Of a stretch of DNA of 64,000 bases, positions 9,451 through 17,738 are shown in pieces. The stretch lies in NCBI RefSeq assembly GCF_900115475.1, contig NZ_FOWP01000006.1, positions 186,001 through 250,000 of the forward strand, given 5' to 3'. The stretch comes from Ectopseudomonas composti. GTDB taxonomy: Bacteria; Pseudomonadota; Gammaproteobacteria; Pseudomonadales; Pseudomonadaceae. The translations under genes and the position numbers were made by a program. The notes below the pieces were generated by a model. It saw nothing but the letters and a program-made list of their open reading frames with translations. It searched no databases and was not told where the DNA came from. Position 1 is the stretch's first letter. Every line of letters begins with the position of its first letter.

Positions 9451-10356
9451 TTAGCTCGGCGGATAGATGTCTCGAGCCGCCTGGCGCACGGCATCGATCA
9501 ATGACGGCAAGGCCGGATTGTCGTTGTCGTCGCGCCAGACCAGATGCAGCTCCCCGCACACGCCTTCTGGAAGCGGCAGGTCGCGGAAGCGCACCTGCTC
9601 GAAGCGAATGGCGCTGGCGCTACGCGGCACCATCGCCAGGCCCATGCCGGCATTGACCAGCGACAGGATGGTCAGGGTCGAGCCCAGCGCCTGCACGAAC
9701 TCTGGCTGAACGCCTGTGGCGCGAAACAGGCCGGTGTGCAGTTCGTTGAAGGGTTGCCAGGCGGTATGCGCATAAAGAATGAAGGGCTGACCGTGGAGCA
9801 TCTCCAGGGTCGGCCTTGCATGCTGCGCCAGCGGATGTTCGGCGGGTGCGGCCAGCACGAAGGGTTCGCGCAGCAGGCATTCGCTGGCCAGTCCGGGTTG
9901 CTGCAAGGGCGCGCGGACGATGGCCAGGTCCACACGCCGGGCGCGCAGCGCCTGCACCTGTTCGAAGGTGCTCATTTCCAGCAGTGCGATATCCACGCCA
10001 GGGCGTTCGCGCTTGGCGGTGGTGATTGCACGTGGCAGCACGTCGTACACCGCGCTGGCGACGAAGCTGATATTGAGTGCGCCACTTTCGCCGATGGCGG
10101 CCAGGCGGGCGCTCTGTGCAGCGCGATGGGCCTGGTCGAGCAGAGCCTGGGCTTCGACGAAGAAGGCGCGGCCGGCCGCCGTCAACGCCACCGAGCGGGT
10201 GCTGCGGGTAAACAGCGTCACGCCCAATTGATGCTCGAGCAACTGGATCTGCCGGCTTAGCGGCGGCTGGGTCATGTTCAGGCGCTCGGCGGCGCGGCGG
10301 AAGTTCAGCTCGGCGGCCAGGGTGGTGAAGCAGCGCAGTTGCGACAGCTCGAACAC
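9451..10356 (-). CDS. LysR-family transcriptional regulator
   Basis: 301 residues from a GTG start. Residues 1-60 are the winged helix-turn-helix (FELSQLRCFTTLAAELNFRR, then AAERLNMTQPPLSRQIQLLE); residues 90-295 form the two-lobed effector domain. It ends 4 bases from the stop of the first talarate/galactarate dehydratase and is divergent from the second, with 97 bases between starts. This placement suggests it controls one or both with an aldarate or related sugar acid as co-inducer. A TCAAT-N10-ATTGA inverted repeat lies just upstream. Confidence 0.9.
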   Translation of the reverse strand: MFELSQLRCFTTLAAELNFRRAAERLNMTQPPLSRQIQLLEHQLGVTLFTRSTRSVALTAAGRAFFVEAQALLDQAHRAAQSARLAAIGESGALNISFVASAVYDVLPRAITTAKRERPGVDIALLEMSTFEQVQALRARRVDLAIVRAPLQQPGLASECLLREPFVLAAPAEHPLAQHARPTLEMLHGQPFILYAHTAWQPFNELHTGLFRATGVQPEFVQALGSTLTILSLVNAGMGLAMVPRSASAIRFEQVRFRDLPLPEGVCGELHLVWRDDNDNPALPSLIDAVRQAARDIYPPS

Positions 10357-10360
10357 TGAT

Positions 10361-10380
10361 TCAATCCAGGTATCAATTGA
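10361..10380. promoter_or_regulatory. Candidate LysR-type operator
   Basis: TCAAT (10361-10365) and ATTGA (10376-10380) form an inverted repeat with a 10-base spacer in the gap shared by the regulator gene and the divergent dehydratase. TCAATTGA within it is itself palindromic. The size suits LysR boxes. Confidence 0.35.
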
Positions 10381-10453
10381 GTAGAAAGATAGATTAGACC
10401 TGCATCAATACAGGCGTCCATCATCGCTCCACGCTTTCGCGTTCGGAGTGACG

Positions 10454-11599
10454 ATGAGCCTCGACTTTTACACCCCCGATCCGATCACCTGGATCGGCCT
10501 GCGCTCGGTGGATCTGCCACTGGCTCGGGCCGTGAGCGATGCCAAGGTGTCCACCGGCCGACAATTGCCGCTGTCGGCCGTCAGCCTGTTGTTCGTCGAA
10601 CTGCAAACTCGCCAGGGGCATACCGGGCTTGGCTTCAGTTACACCCTGCGCACCGGTGGCCCAGCGCAGTACGCTCACGCCCGCGAGCTGGCACCGCTGC
10701 TGCTCAACGAGGATGGCAACGATATCGCCCGTCTCTGGGGGCGACTCAGTTGGGCCAGTGCCTCCATCGGCCGCAGTGGCCTGGCAGTGCAAAGCATTGC
10801 GGCGTTCGACACGGCGCTGTGGGATCTCAAGGCGCGGCGGGCTGGTTTGCCGCTGGCCAAGCTGCTCGGCGCCCAGCGTGACGCGGTGCCTTGCTACAAC
10901 ACCTCTGGCGGTTATCTGCAGGCGCCCATCGAGGAGGTCATCGAACGCGCCGGGCAGGCGCTGGCGGGCGGCATCGGTGGTATCAAGCTCAAGGTCGGGC
11001 AGCCGAATCAAACTGAAGATTTACGACGCGTGCGGGCCTTGCGTCATGCCCTCGGTGATGAAGTGGCGGTGATGGTAGACGTCAATCAGCAGTGGGATCG
11101 CACCACCGCGCTGCGCATGGGGCGCGCTCTGGAAGAGCTGAACCTGACCTGGATCGAAGAGCCGCTCGATGCGCACGATCTGGAGGGGCATGCGGCGCTG
11201 TCCGCACAGCTGGTTACCCCGGTCGGCAGCGGCGAGATGCTCAGCAGTGCCGCCGAGGCGTGCGCCTACGTGGAGCGCGGCGCGGTCGACGTGATCATGC
11301 ACGACGCGCCGCGGGTCGGGGGTATCACGCCGTTCCTGCAGGTTGCCGAGGTGGCCAGGCGGCACGGCCTAGTCATGGCGCCGCACTTCGTCATGGAACT
11401 GCACATCCATCTGGCGGCTGCCTACGAGCATGCCACCTGGGTGGAGCATTTCGAGTGGCTGGAGCCGTTGTTCAACGAGCGTCTTGAGATTCGCAACGGT
11501 TGCATGCAGGTGCCTATGCGGGCCGGGTTAGGTCTGAGTCTGAGTGAGCGGGTGGCCGGCTGGACAGTGGCGCAGGACGCCTTTGGAGTGCGGGCGTGA
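10454..11599 (+). CDS. L-talarate/galactarate dehydratase (enolase superfamily), copy 2
   Basis: 381 residues from ATG 10454, with GGAG 5 bases before it; a GTG at 10448 overlaps the ribosome site and is less likely. It closely resembles the protein at 8292 over the full length. K178 and K180 (KLKVGQ), the VDVNQQWDR segment, WIEEPLD, SGEM and H311 (APHFVMELH) keep the full catalytic set. The product should be 5-keto-4-deoxyglucarate. The two copies may differ in preferred epimer or inducer. It is divergent from the LysR gene. Confidence 0.87.
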   Translation: MSLDFYTPDPITWIGLRSVDLPLARAVSDAKVSTGRQLPLSAVSLLFVELQTRQGHTGLGFSYTLRTGGPAQYAHARELAPLLLNEDGNDIARLWGRLSWASASIGRSGLAVQSIAAFDTALWDLKARRAGLPLAKLLGAQRDAVPCYNTSGGYLQAPIEEVIERAGQALAGGIGGIKLKVGQPNQTEDLRRVRALRHALGDEVAVMVDVNQQWDRTTALRMGRALEELNLTWIEEPLDAHDLEGHAALSAQLVTPVGSGEMLSSAAEACAYVERGAVDVIMHDAPRVGGITPFLQVAEVARRHGLVMAPHFVMELHIHLAAAYEHATWVEHFEWLEPLFNERLEIRNGCMQVPMRAGLGLSLSERVAGWTVAQDAFGVRA

Positions 11600-11616
11600 G
11601 AGGGGAGGTGCTGGTA

Positions 11617-11643
11617 TTCCCCTCGCCGTGTTGGCGAGGGGAA
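11617..11643. terminator. Hairpin terminator between convergent genes
   Basis: 11-bp perfect stem (11617-11627 with 11633-11643), GTGTT loop. It lies between the stops of the second talarate/galactarate dehydratase and the TctA gene. No long T-run follows. Confidence 0.65.
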
Positions 11644-11655
11644 AGGTGGGGCGGG

Positions 11656-13176
11656 TCAGGTACGCAGGATTTCGTTGATCGCGCTGGGTTTTGGGCGCAG
11701 CGCGCTGAACACCTGCCAGAGCACGAACACCAGTGCCAGGCCAAGGAAGGTACCGGCGATGGGGTTGGTGAAGAAGTCGGCGAAGTTGCCGTCCGACAGC
11801 ATCAGGCCACGGCGCAGATTGGTTTCTGCCATCGGCCCGAGGATGAAGCCGATGATGAACGGCGCCGCCGGCATGCCAGCCTTGACGAAGGCGTAACCGA
11901 GCAGACCGAACAGCAGGATCGACCAGACGTCGAACAGGCGGCTGGACAGGCCGAAGGCACCGACCACGCAAAGCACCAGGATGATCGGCAGCAGGATGTG
12001 CTTGGGCACGTCGAGCAGCTTGATGAACAGGCGCAGGCCGTAGAACTCCATGAACAGCATCATGCAGGTCGCGACGATCAGGGCGGCGAAGATGGTGTAC
12101 ACCAGCGGACCCTGACTGATGAACAGCAGCGGACCGGGCTGGATGCCGTGGATCAGGAAGCCGCCGAGCATGATCGCGGTGACGGTGTCGCCGGGGATGC
12201 CCAGGGTCATCAGCGGCATCATGGCGCCGCCGATACCGGCGTTGTTGGCCGTCTCGCTGGCGACCACGCCGCCGATGTTGCCTTTGCCGTAGGTGTGCCC
12301 ATCTTTCGCGCGCTTCTTGGCGATGATGTAGGACACCAGGTTCGAGGTGCCCGCGCCGATGCCTGGCAGGATGCCGATACCCAGGCCGATCAGGCCGGAG
12401 CGGCCGGCGTTGGGCAGTTGCTCGCGGAACTCCTTGAGCGAGAAGCCAAAGCCCTTGATGTTCTTCATGCTCACCGACTTGGCCTTGCCCTGCACCGCAT
12501 GGCGGCCGGTTTCGGCGAGCTTGATGATCTCGGCCACGGCGAACATGCCGATCATCACCGTGAGCATGGAGAAGCCGCCATTGAGCTCGCTGACGCCAAA
12601 GGTGAAACGGCGCACGGCTTCGACCGGCGCAATGCCGACGGTGGACACGGCGATGCCCAGTGCACCGGCGAACAAGCCCTTGACCATGGAACCGGCCGAC
12701 AGCGTGGCGATCAGGGTCAGGGAAAATACAGCGATGGCGAAGTATTCATGCGGGCCGAAGCTCAGGGCCACCTTGGCCAGCTGCGGAGCGATGAACATCA
12801 GCGCGACGATGCTGAAGATGGTGCCGAGGAAGGAGAACACGATGCCGACGCCCAGCGCCTTGACGCCGTGCCCCTGCTCCATCAGCGGGCCACCGTCGAA
12901 GACCGTGGCGATGGAGGAGGGTGTTCCCGGAATCTTCAGCAGGATCGCCGAGATCAGGCCTCCGGAGGTGGCGCCGATGAACAGTGCCACCAGCAACGAC
13001 AGACCCGTTTGCGGGCCCATGGTGAAGGTCAGCGGCAGGCATAGCGCCACTGCCATGGTCGCCGACAGGCCGGGCACGGCGCCGAAGACGATGCCCATGG
13101 CCACGCCGACGGCCATCAGCATCATGATGTTCAGTGAAAAGACGGCACCGAAGCCTTGCTGCAGTAATTCGAGCAT
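11656..13176 (-). CDS. tctA: Tripartite tricarboxylate transporter, large permease (TctA family)
   Basis: 506 residues with about 11-12 hydrophobic segments, matching the family length. Typical motifs are visible: GAVPGLSATMAVALCLPLTF near residue 35, KIPGTPSSIATVFDG near 80, and a second copy ILPGIGAGTSNLVSYIIAKK near 260, reflecting the internal duplication. It forms the main channel of a TctABC secondary transporter fed by the periplasmic protein encoded two genes upstream. Operon with a GudX-like dehydratase suggests aldarates, not citrate, as substrate (inference). 9 bases separate it from tctB. Confidence 0.92.
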   Translation of the reverse strand: MLELLQQGFGAVFSLNIMMLMAVGVAMGIVFGAVPGLSATMAVALCLPLTFTMGPQTGLSLLVALFIGATSGGLISAILLKIPGTPSSIATVFDGGPLMEQGHGVKALGVGIVFSFLGTIFSIVALMFIAPQLAKVALSFGPHEYFAIAVFSLTLIATLSAGSMVKGLFAGALGIAVSTVGIAPVEAVRRFTFGVSELNGGFSMLTVMIGMFAVAEIIKLAETGRHAVQGKAKSVSMKNIKGFGFSLKEFREQLPNAGRSGLIGLGIGILPGIGAGTSNLVSYIIAKKRAKDGHTYGKGNIGGVVASETANNAGIGGAMMPLMTLGIPGDTVTAIMLGGFLIHGIQPGPLLFISQGPLVYTIFAALIVATCMMLFMEFYGLRLFIKLLDVPKHILLPIILVLCVVGAFGLSSRLFDVWSILLFGLLGYAFVKAGMPAAPFIIGFILGPMAETNLRRGLMLSDGNFADFFTNPIAGTFLGLALVFVLWQVFSALRPKPSAINEILRT

Positions 13177-13185
13177 GGTCGATCC

Positions 13186-13695
13186 TCAGATGAAATTGTT
13201 CAGCAGGCCAGCGGGCAGCAACAGGTCGAAGGCCTCGCGGAACAGCAGGAAAATGAGCGCAGAGCAGATAACGGCGATCAGTAGATAGGTCAGGTGCCTG
13301 GCTTTCTGGTTTACCGGGGTCAGCACGAGGAACTGTAGATACAGGTAAACCACGGTCATGATCGGGAAGCCCACAGGGCCGAGCAGGGCCATGTAGCCAA
13401 GGATCAGGCCGAGTGTCTTGATGACGGTCTTCGGTTCGACAATTTCAACAGTTGGCTCTTCGGCTTCTGCAGGAGCCGGACTGGCGGCGGGTTCGGCAGC
13501 CGCCTTGGGTTTGGCAAAGGCGCTGACCAGTTGCATCACGCCAAGCAGGCACAGGAATCCGGCCAGCAGTTTCGGCACGGTGGCCGCATCGACGCCGTCA
13601 TGCCCAGGCAGCTGTTGCGCCATGATCAGGTAGGCAAGGCTGGCGCCGAGCATGGCGATGCCGATGATCAGCTCTTTCTTGTTCAGGGTGTTCAT
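13186..13695 (-). CDS. tctB: Tripartite tricarboxylate transporter, small permease (TctB family)
   Basis: 169 residues with four predicted membrane segments and a Pro/Ala/Glu-rich linker after the second (about 70-90, SPAPAEAEEPTVEIVEPK). This is the usual TctB architecture. It should pair with the 12-TM TctA encoded 9 bases downstream. Confidence 0.88.
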   Translation of the reverse strand: MNTLNKKELIIGIAMLGASLAYLIMAQQLPGHDGVDAATVPKLLAGFLCLLGVMQLVSAFAKPKAAAEPAASPAPAEAEEPTVEIVEPKTVIKTLGLILGYMALLGPVGFPIMTVVYLYLQFLVLTPVNQKARHLTYLLIAVICSALIFLLFREAFDLLLPAGLLNNFI

Positions 13696-13720
13696 CGTGT
13701 ACCTCGATGTTCTGAGGCGA

Positions 13721-13751
13721 AGCGCCGGCTCGAGTCGGTCGGGCCGGCGCT
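13721..13751. other. Hairpin between tctC and tctB
   Basis: AGCGCCGGC (13721-13729) pairs with GCCGGCGCT (13743-13751). A stem directly after a binding-protein gene can protect its mRNA and raise its level over the permease genes; that role here is inferred. Confidence 0.5.
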
Positions 13752-13761
13752 GCGGTATGGC

Positions 13762-14739
13762 TTACTTGGCCTTGCGCAGTTCATCCTTGAACTGCATGAA
13801 GTCTTCGCGGGTCTTGGCCAGAATCTGCTTGGCCTCTTCGGTAGCGAAGAAAGTGACCGGCTGCTTGAACTTCTTCAGGTCTTCAGCGTAGGCAGGCTTC
13901 TCGGCGATCTGCTGCATGATGTCGGACATTTTCTTCACGATCGCCGGGTCGGTGCCTTTCGGGAAGGCCACGACGTAGGGCTTGTCCATGGTGATGTCGA
14001 GGCCCTGCTCCTTGAGGGTCGGTACATCGCCAATCATGGCGTTACGTTCGTCGTTAGGCTGGCCCAGTGCGACCATCTGCCCGCCCTGAACATAATCCTG
14101 CACCGAGCCATAGGAGATGGCGCCCATGCCCAGGCGACCGCCGAGCATGCCGACCACGCGGTCGGACACGGTGCCGCCGTCGACCATCTTCAGTTTGATG
14201 TCAGCGAGTTTCTCCAGCATCAGGCCCTGCAGGTGGGAGAAGCTGCCCATCTCGGTGCCATAGGTGATGCTGCCCGGATTGGCTTTGGATTTTTCGATCA
14301 GCTCTTTCATGCTGTTCACGCCGGCCTGCTTGGAGGCGACGAACACAGTGCTCTTGTCTACGCCAGCGATGCAGGCCACATCGAAGGTTTCGTAGCTGTC
14401 TTCGGTCAGACCGGCGACTTCGTTGACGATCAACTGGCCCGGGTGAGTGAAGAGGATGGTGTTGCCATCCGCCGCAGCGCCTTTGACCTGTTCGGCCGCC
14501 AGGGTGCCACCGCCACCGGCGACGTTGGTCACCACCATGGTCTTGCCGGTGATCTCGTTGAAGTACTTGGCCATCATGCGGGCGTTGAAGTCGGTGTCGC
14601 CGCCTGGGTTGGCGATTACCACCACCTGGACGGGGCGAGTGGGCCAGTTCACTTCATCGGCGAAGGTGGCGGAATGGGTGGCCAGGACACCCATGCCGAC
14701 CAGGGCAGAAAGGAGGGAGGCGCGGAATGTTTTTTTCAT
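13762..14739 (-). CDS. tctC: Tripartite transporter periplasmic substrate-binding protein (TctC family)
   Basis: 325 residues with a signal peptide (MKKTFRASLLSALVGMGVLA, cleavage near AxA about residue 27). The mature part opens with WPTRPVQVVVIANPGGDTD and has the family's NVAGGGGTLAAEQVKGA loop. TctC proteins bind carboxylates through two bridging waters. It lies between the GudX-like gene (35 bases upstream) and tctB, so the ligand is likely a hexarate (inference). Confidence 0.92.
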   Translation of the reverse strand: MKKTFRASLLSALVGMGVLATHSATFADEVNWPTRPVQVVVIANPGGDTDFNARMMAKYFNEITGKTMVVTNVAGGGGTLAAEQVKGAAADGNTILFTHPGQLIVNEVAGLTEDSYETFDVACIAGVDKSTVFVASKQAGVNSMKELIEKSKANPGSITYGTEMGSFSHLQGLMLEKLADIKLKMVDGGTVSDRVVGMLGGRLGMGAISYGSVQDYVQGGQMVALGQPNDERNAMIGDVPTLKEQGLDITMDKPYVVAFPKGTDPAIVKKMSDIMQQIAEKPAYAEDLKKFKQPVTFFATEEAKQILAKTREDFMQFKDELRKAK

Positions 14740-14774
14740 TGGAATACTCCGGGTTGGGATAAAAGCCGCGTGAG

Positions 14775-16169
14775 TCAGTCGCGGCCGAGGCTGGGACGTT
14801 TCGGGTCATACTGCCAACCCGGAACCAGGTACTGCATGGCCATGGCGTCGTCACGCGCACCGTTGGCCACCTTCTTGTAAAGCTCATGAGCGGCCATGAT
14901 CCGCTCCATGTCCGGCTCGATACCGAGGCCGGGCTTGTCCGATACCTGCACCTGGCCACCGATGATCTGCAGCGGCTCGCGGGTCAGACGTTCCTCGTCT
15001 TCCTGCCAGATCCAGTGGGTGTCGATGGCCGTGACGCGGCCAGGTACGGCCGCAGCGGCATGGGTGAACATGGCCAGGGAAATATCGAAGTGGTTGTTCG
15101 AATGCGAACCCCAGGTCAGGCCGAATTCTTCACAGACCTGACCGAGGCGCACGGCGCCTTGCATGGTCCAGAAGTGCGGGTCGGCCAGGGGAATGTCCAC
15201 GGCCTCCAGGCGCAACGAGTGCCCCATCTGCCGCCAGTCGGTGGCGACCATGTTGGTGGCGGTGGGGATGCCGGTGGCGCGCTTGAACTCGGCCATGATC
15301 TCGCGACCCGAGTAGCCATTCTCCGGGCCGCAAGGGTCTTCGGCATAGGTCAGCACGTGGCCTTGCCCTTGGCACAGGGCGATGGCTTCATCCAGCGACC
15401 AGGCGCCATTGGGGTCGAGGGTGACGCGGGCATCGGGGAAGCGCGCTTTGATCGCGCGGATCGCGTCCATTTCCTCGGCGCCACGCATCACGCCGCCCTT
15501 GAGCTTGAAGTCGTTGAAGCCGTAGCGCGCATGTGCCGCTTCGGCCAGGCGGGCGATGGCCTCTGGCGTCAGTGCGGCCTGATGGCGCAGGTGGTACCAG
15601 TCGTCCGCTGCGCCTTTGCCAGCGAGGTAGGGCAGGTCGGTGCGCTCGCGCTCACCTATATAGAAGAGGTAGGCGAGCATCGGCACGCTGTCGCGCTGTT
15701 GGCCGCTGCCGAGCAGTTCGGCCACCGGTACGTCCAGATGTTGGCCGAGCAAGTCGAGCAGGGCGGCTTCGACCGCGGTGATCACGTTGTCCAGGCGCAG
15801 GTTGATCTCGTGCGGCTGCTTGAGCACGCGTGCTTCGGATTCCGAGGTGACCTGGTGCTGAGTGGTCTGTGGCCCCTTGGCCGCGCCGGCGATGGCCTGA
15901 CGCAGACGATTGAGTACATGGTTGTAACGGCCGACCGACTGGCCGATCACCAACTCGCGGCAGCGCTCCAGGGCCTGACGAATGCCTTCACCACCGGGCA
16001 CCTCGCCACAACCGATGCGCCCGGCATTGTCCTTGAGCAGCACCAGGTTGCGGGTGAAGTAGGGGGCATGGGCGCCGCACAGGTTGAGCAGCATGCTGTC
16101 ATGGCCGGCGACCGGAATGACCTGCATCTCGACGATCTGGGGTGTGCTGCTGCGGGAGGCTTCGTACAT
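14775..16169 (-). CDS. Glucarate dehydratase family protein, GudX-like
   Basis: 464 residues from ATG 16169 ([20 protein letters not shown]), where similarity to GudD begins; an in-frame start at 16268 would add 33 unlikely residues. Catalytic residues of the enolase fold are kept: K222/K224 (FKLKGG), LDPNGAW, AEDPCG, H356 (WGSHSNN) and D383 (AIDTHW). Compared with GudD it lacks the GRGLQTFDL segment and carries about 13 extra residues at about 105-135. Its Y-F-Y-I-G region and RPSLGRD end recall E. coli GudX more than GudD. It is the first gene of the tct operon and divergent from kdgD. Substrate may be glucarate, idarate or a relative. Confidence 0.85.
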   Translation of the reverse strand: MYEASRSSTPQIVEMQVIPVAGHDSMLLNLCGAHAPYFTRNLVLLKDNAGRIGCGEVPGGEGIRQALERCRELVIGQSVGRYNHVLNRLRQAIAGAAKGPQTTQHQVTSESEARVLKQPHEINLRLDNVITAVEAALLDLLGQHLDVPVAELLGSGQQRDSVPMLAYLFYIGERERTDLPYLAGKGAADDWYHLRHQAALTPEAIARLAEAAHARYGFNDFKLKGGVMRGAEEMDAIRAIKARFPDARVTLDPNGAWSLDEAIALCQGQGHVLTYAEDPCGPENGYSGREIMAEFKRATGIPTATNMVATDWRQMGHSLRLEAVDIPLADPHFWTMQGAVRLGQVCEEFGLTWGSHSNNHFDISLAMFTHAAAAVPGRVTAIDTHWIWQEDEERLTREPLQIIGGQVQVSDKPGLGIEPDMERIMAAHELYKKVANGARDDAMAMQYLVPGWQYDPKRPSLGRD

Positions 16170-16420
16170 CTTGGCTGGGGCTCCGAAACTGGCGCGGCCC
16201 TCGGCCGCAATGGCGAAGGGACGGTTCAGTCGTGCACCGGGATCATCGTGCGATCCGCGCGGTAGCAAGTGAGAGCATGGGCAAAGACGGCAACGAGGCC
16301 TGCGCGGACTGCGCTGTTCAGGCGGCTGCTGACATCGGTGCGATGGCTGGCACGATGGCAGGGTGGGGCGGCAGTGAAGGTCTGTGACATGACCAGGGCC
16401 TCGTTTGTTTTTATTGGAAT

Positions 16421-16440
16421 GTCATAGGTTGTCGTATGAC
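16421..16440. promoter_or_regulatory. Candidate operator, GTCAT-N10-ATGAC inverted repeat
   Basis: GTCAT (16421-16425) and ATGAC (16436-16440) form a perfect 5-bp inverted repeat with a 10-base spacer, 252 bases upstream of the GudX-like start and 277 before kdgD. The inner TTGTCGTATGAC resembles TTGTACGATAAC further right (8 of 12). Confidence 0.35.
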
Positions 16441-16496
16441 TTGGTGAAATTAGTACCAGTCTGTTCCTGACCTGTCAACGCTGCCCATGGCTAATC

Positions 16497-16512
16497 ATGA
16501 TTGCGCTGCCAT
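16497..16512. promoter_or_regulatory. Second copy of the ATGATTGCGC motif
   Basis: ATGATTGCGCTGCCAT matches the perfect palindrome at 8203-8218 at 13 of 16 positions, including ten in a row. It lies in the divergent control region of the island. Confidence 0.4.
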
Positions 16513-16716
16513 TTCTTCTGGCACGATCATGGAGGCTGCTCTAGTCTGAGCTTTACGCTTTTTGGCCGGTTTCCGGCGAAGCGGACGGGAGCAAGAAAAT
16601 CTTCGACGAACGGACGATATAAAAACTGGTGTTTTTTTTGTTGTTGTACGATAACGTATCTCTACAGCTACGGCTGACGTCATTCCTCACAACTCGCTTT
16701 ACAGGGTGTTCGCATA

Positions 16717-17628
16717 ATGAATCCACAAGAACTTAAGTCCATCCTCTCCTCTGGTCTGCTGTCTTTCCCGGTGACCGACTTCGATGCTGCCGGTGATTTC
16801 AACCAGGCTGGCTACGTGCGTCGCCTCGAGTGGCTGGCACCGTACGGCGCTTCTGCCTTGTTCGCTGCTGGCGGGACTGGTGAGTTCTTCTCCCTGGCGC
16901 CGGACGAATACAGCGCCGTGATCAAGACCGCCGTGGACACTTGCGAGAAGTCCGTACCGATCCTAGCTGGCGTTGGCGGCCCGACCCGCGTTGCCATCCA
17001 GATGGCGCAGGAAGCCGAGCGCCTGGGCGCCAAAGGCCTGCTGCTGTTGCCGCACTACCTGACTGAAGCCTCGCAAGACGGCGTTGCCGCTCACGTCGAG
17101 CAGGTGTGCAAGTCGGTGAACATCGGCGTGGTGATCTACAACCGTAACGTCTGCCGCCTGAACGCCAATCTGCTGGAGCAACTGGCCGAGCGTTGCCCGA
17201 ACCTGATCGGCTACAAAGATGGTCTGGGTGACATCGAATTGATGGTGTCGATCCGTCGTCGCCTGGGCGAGCGCTTGACCTACCTCGGCGGCCTGCCGAC
17301 CGCTGAAGTCTACGCCGCTGCCTACAGGGCACTGGGCGTGCCGGTCTATTCCTCGGCCGTGTTCAACTTCATCCCGAAAACCGCCATGGACTTCTACCGC
17401 GCCATCGCCGCGGAAGATCACGTCACCGTTGGCAAGCTGATCGACGATTTCTTCCTGCCGTACCTGGACATCCGTAACCGCAAGGCCGGTTATGCCGTGA
17501 GCATCGTCAAAGCTGGTGCCAAGATCGTCGGTTACGATGCCGGTCCGGTACGTGCTCCGCTGACCGATCTGCTGCCGGACGAGTACGAAGCCCTGGCCAA
17601 GCTGATCGAAGCGCAAGGCGCGCAGTAA
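16717..17628 (+). CDS. kdgD: 5-dehydro-4-deoxyglucarate dehydratase (KdgD)
   Basis: 303 residues, the usual size for this member of the dihydrodipicolinate synthase/N-acetylneuraminate lyase superfamily. Schiff-base lysine K167 lies in IGYKDG and the partner tyrosine Y141 in VIYNRN; the substrate loop GGTGEF is near residue 52. The enzyme dehydrates and decarboxylates 5-keto-4-deoxyglucarate, the common product of all dehydratases nearby, to 2-oxoglutarate semialdehyde. It is the first gene of the rightward operon. An AGGG lies about 10 bases before the ATG. Confidence 0.95.
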   Translation: MNPQELKSILSSGLLSFPVTDFDAAGDFNQAGYVRRLEWLAPYGASALFAAGGTGEFFSLAPDEYSAVIKTAVDTCEKSVPILAGVGGPTRVAIQMAQEAERLGAKGLLLLPHYLTEASQDGVAAHVEQVCKSVNIGVVIYNRNVCRLNANLLEQLAERCPNLIGYKDGLGDIELMVSIRRRLGERLTYLGGLPTAEVYAAAYRALGVPVYSSAVFNFIPKTAMDFYRAIAAEDHVTVGKLIDDFFLPYLDIRNRKAGYAVSIVKAGAKIVGYDAGPVRAPLTDLLPDEYEALAKLIEAQGAQ

Positions 17629-17637
17629 CGCCACAGG

Positions 17638-17663
17638 GGGTCGCTCGCCTCGGCGAGCGACCC
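17638..17663. other. Strong hairpin between kdgD and gudD
   Basis: Perfect 12-bp stem (17638-17649 with 17652-17663), two-base spacer, no T-run. It may stabilise the kdgD message or partly stop transcription before gudD. Confidence 0.6.
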
Positions 17664-17738
17664 AGTCGCGCTTCGGTAAGCCGGGCGCGACAGCCTGAAC
17701 AATTGTCGAACCCGCATAAGAACAACAGGGTAACGCTC

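Larger units (their letters stand above)
16170..16716. promoter_or_regulatory. Divergent promoter region of the two hexarate operons
   Basis: 547 bases without a convincing gene between the GudX-like gene and kdgD. The half near kdgD is A/T-richer than its surroundings, including a T8 run at 16632-16639. It holds GTCAT-N10-ATGAC (16421-16440), the ATGATTGCGC motif (16497-16506) and TTGT-type boxes at 16430-16440 and near 16643-16654. I could not place -10 and -35 hexamers with confidence. Confidence 0.6.
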
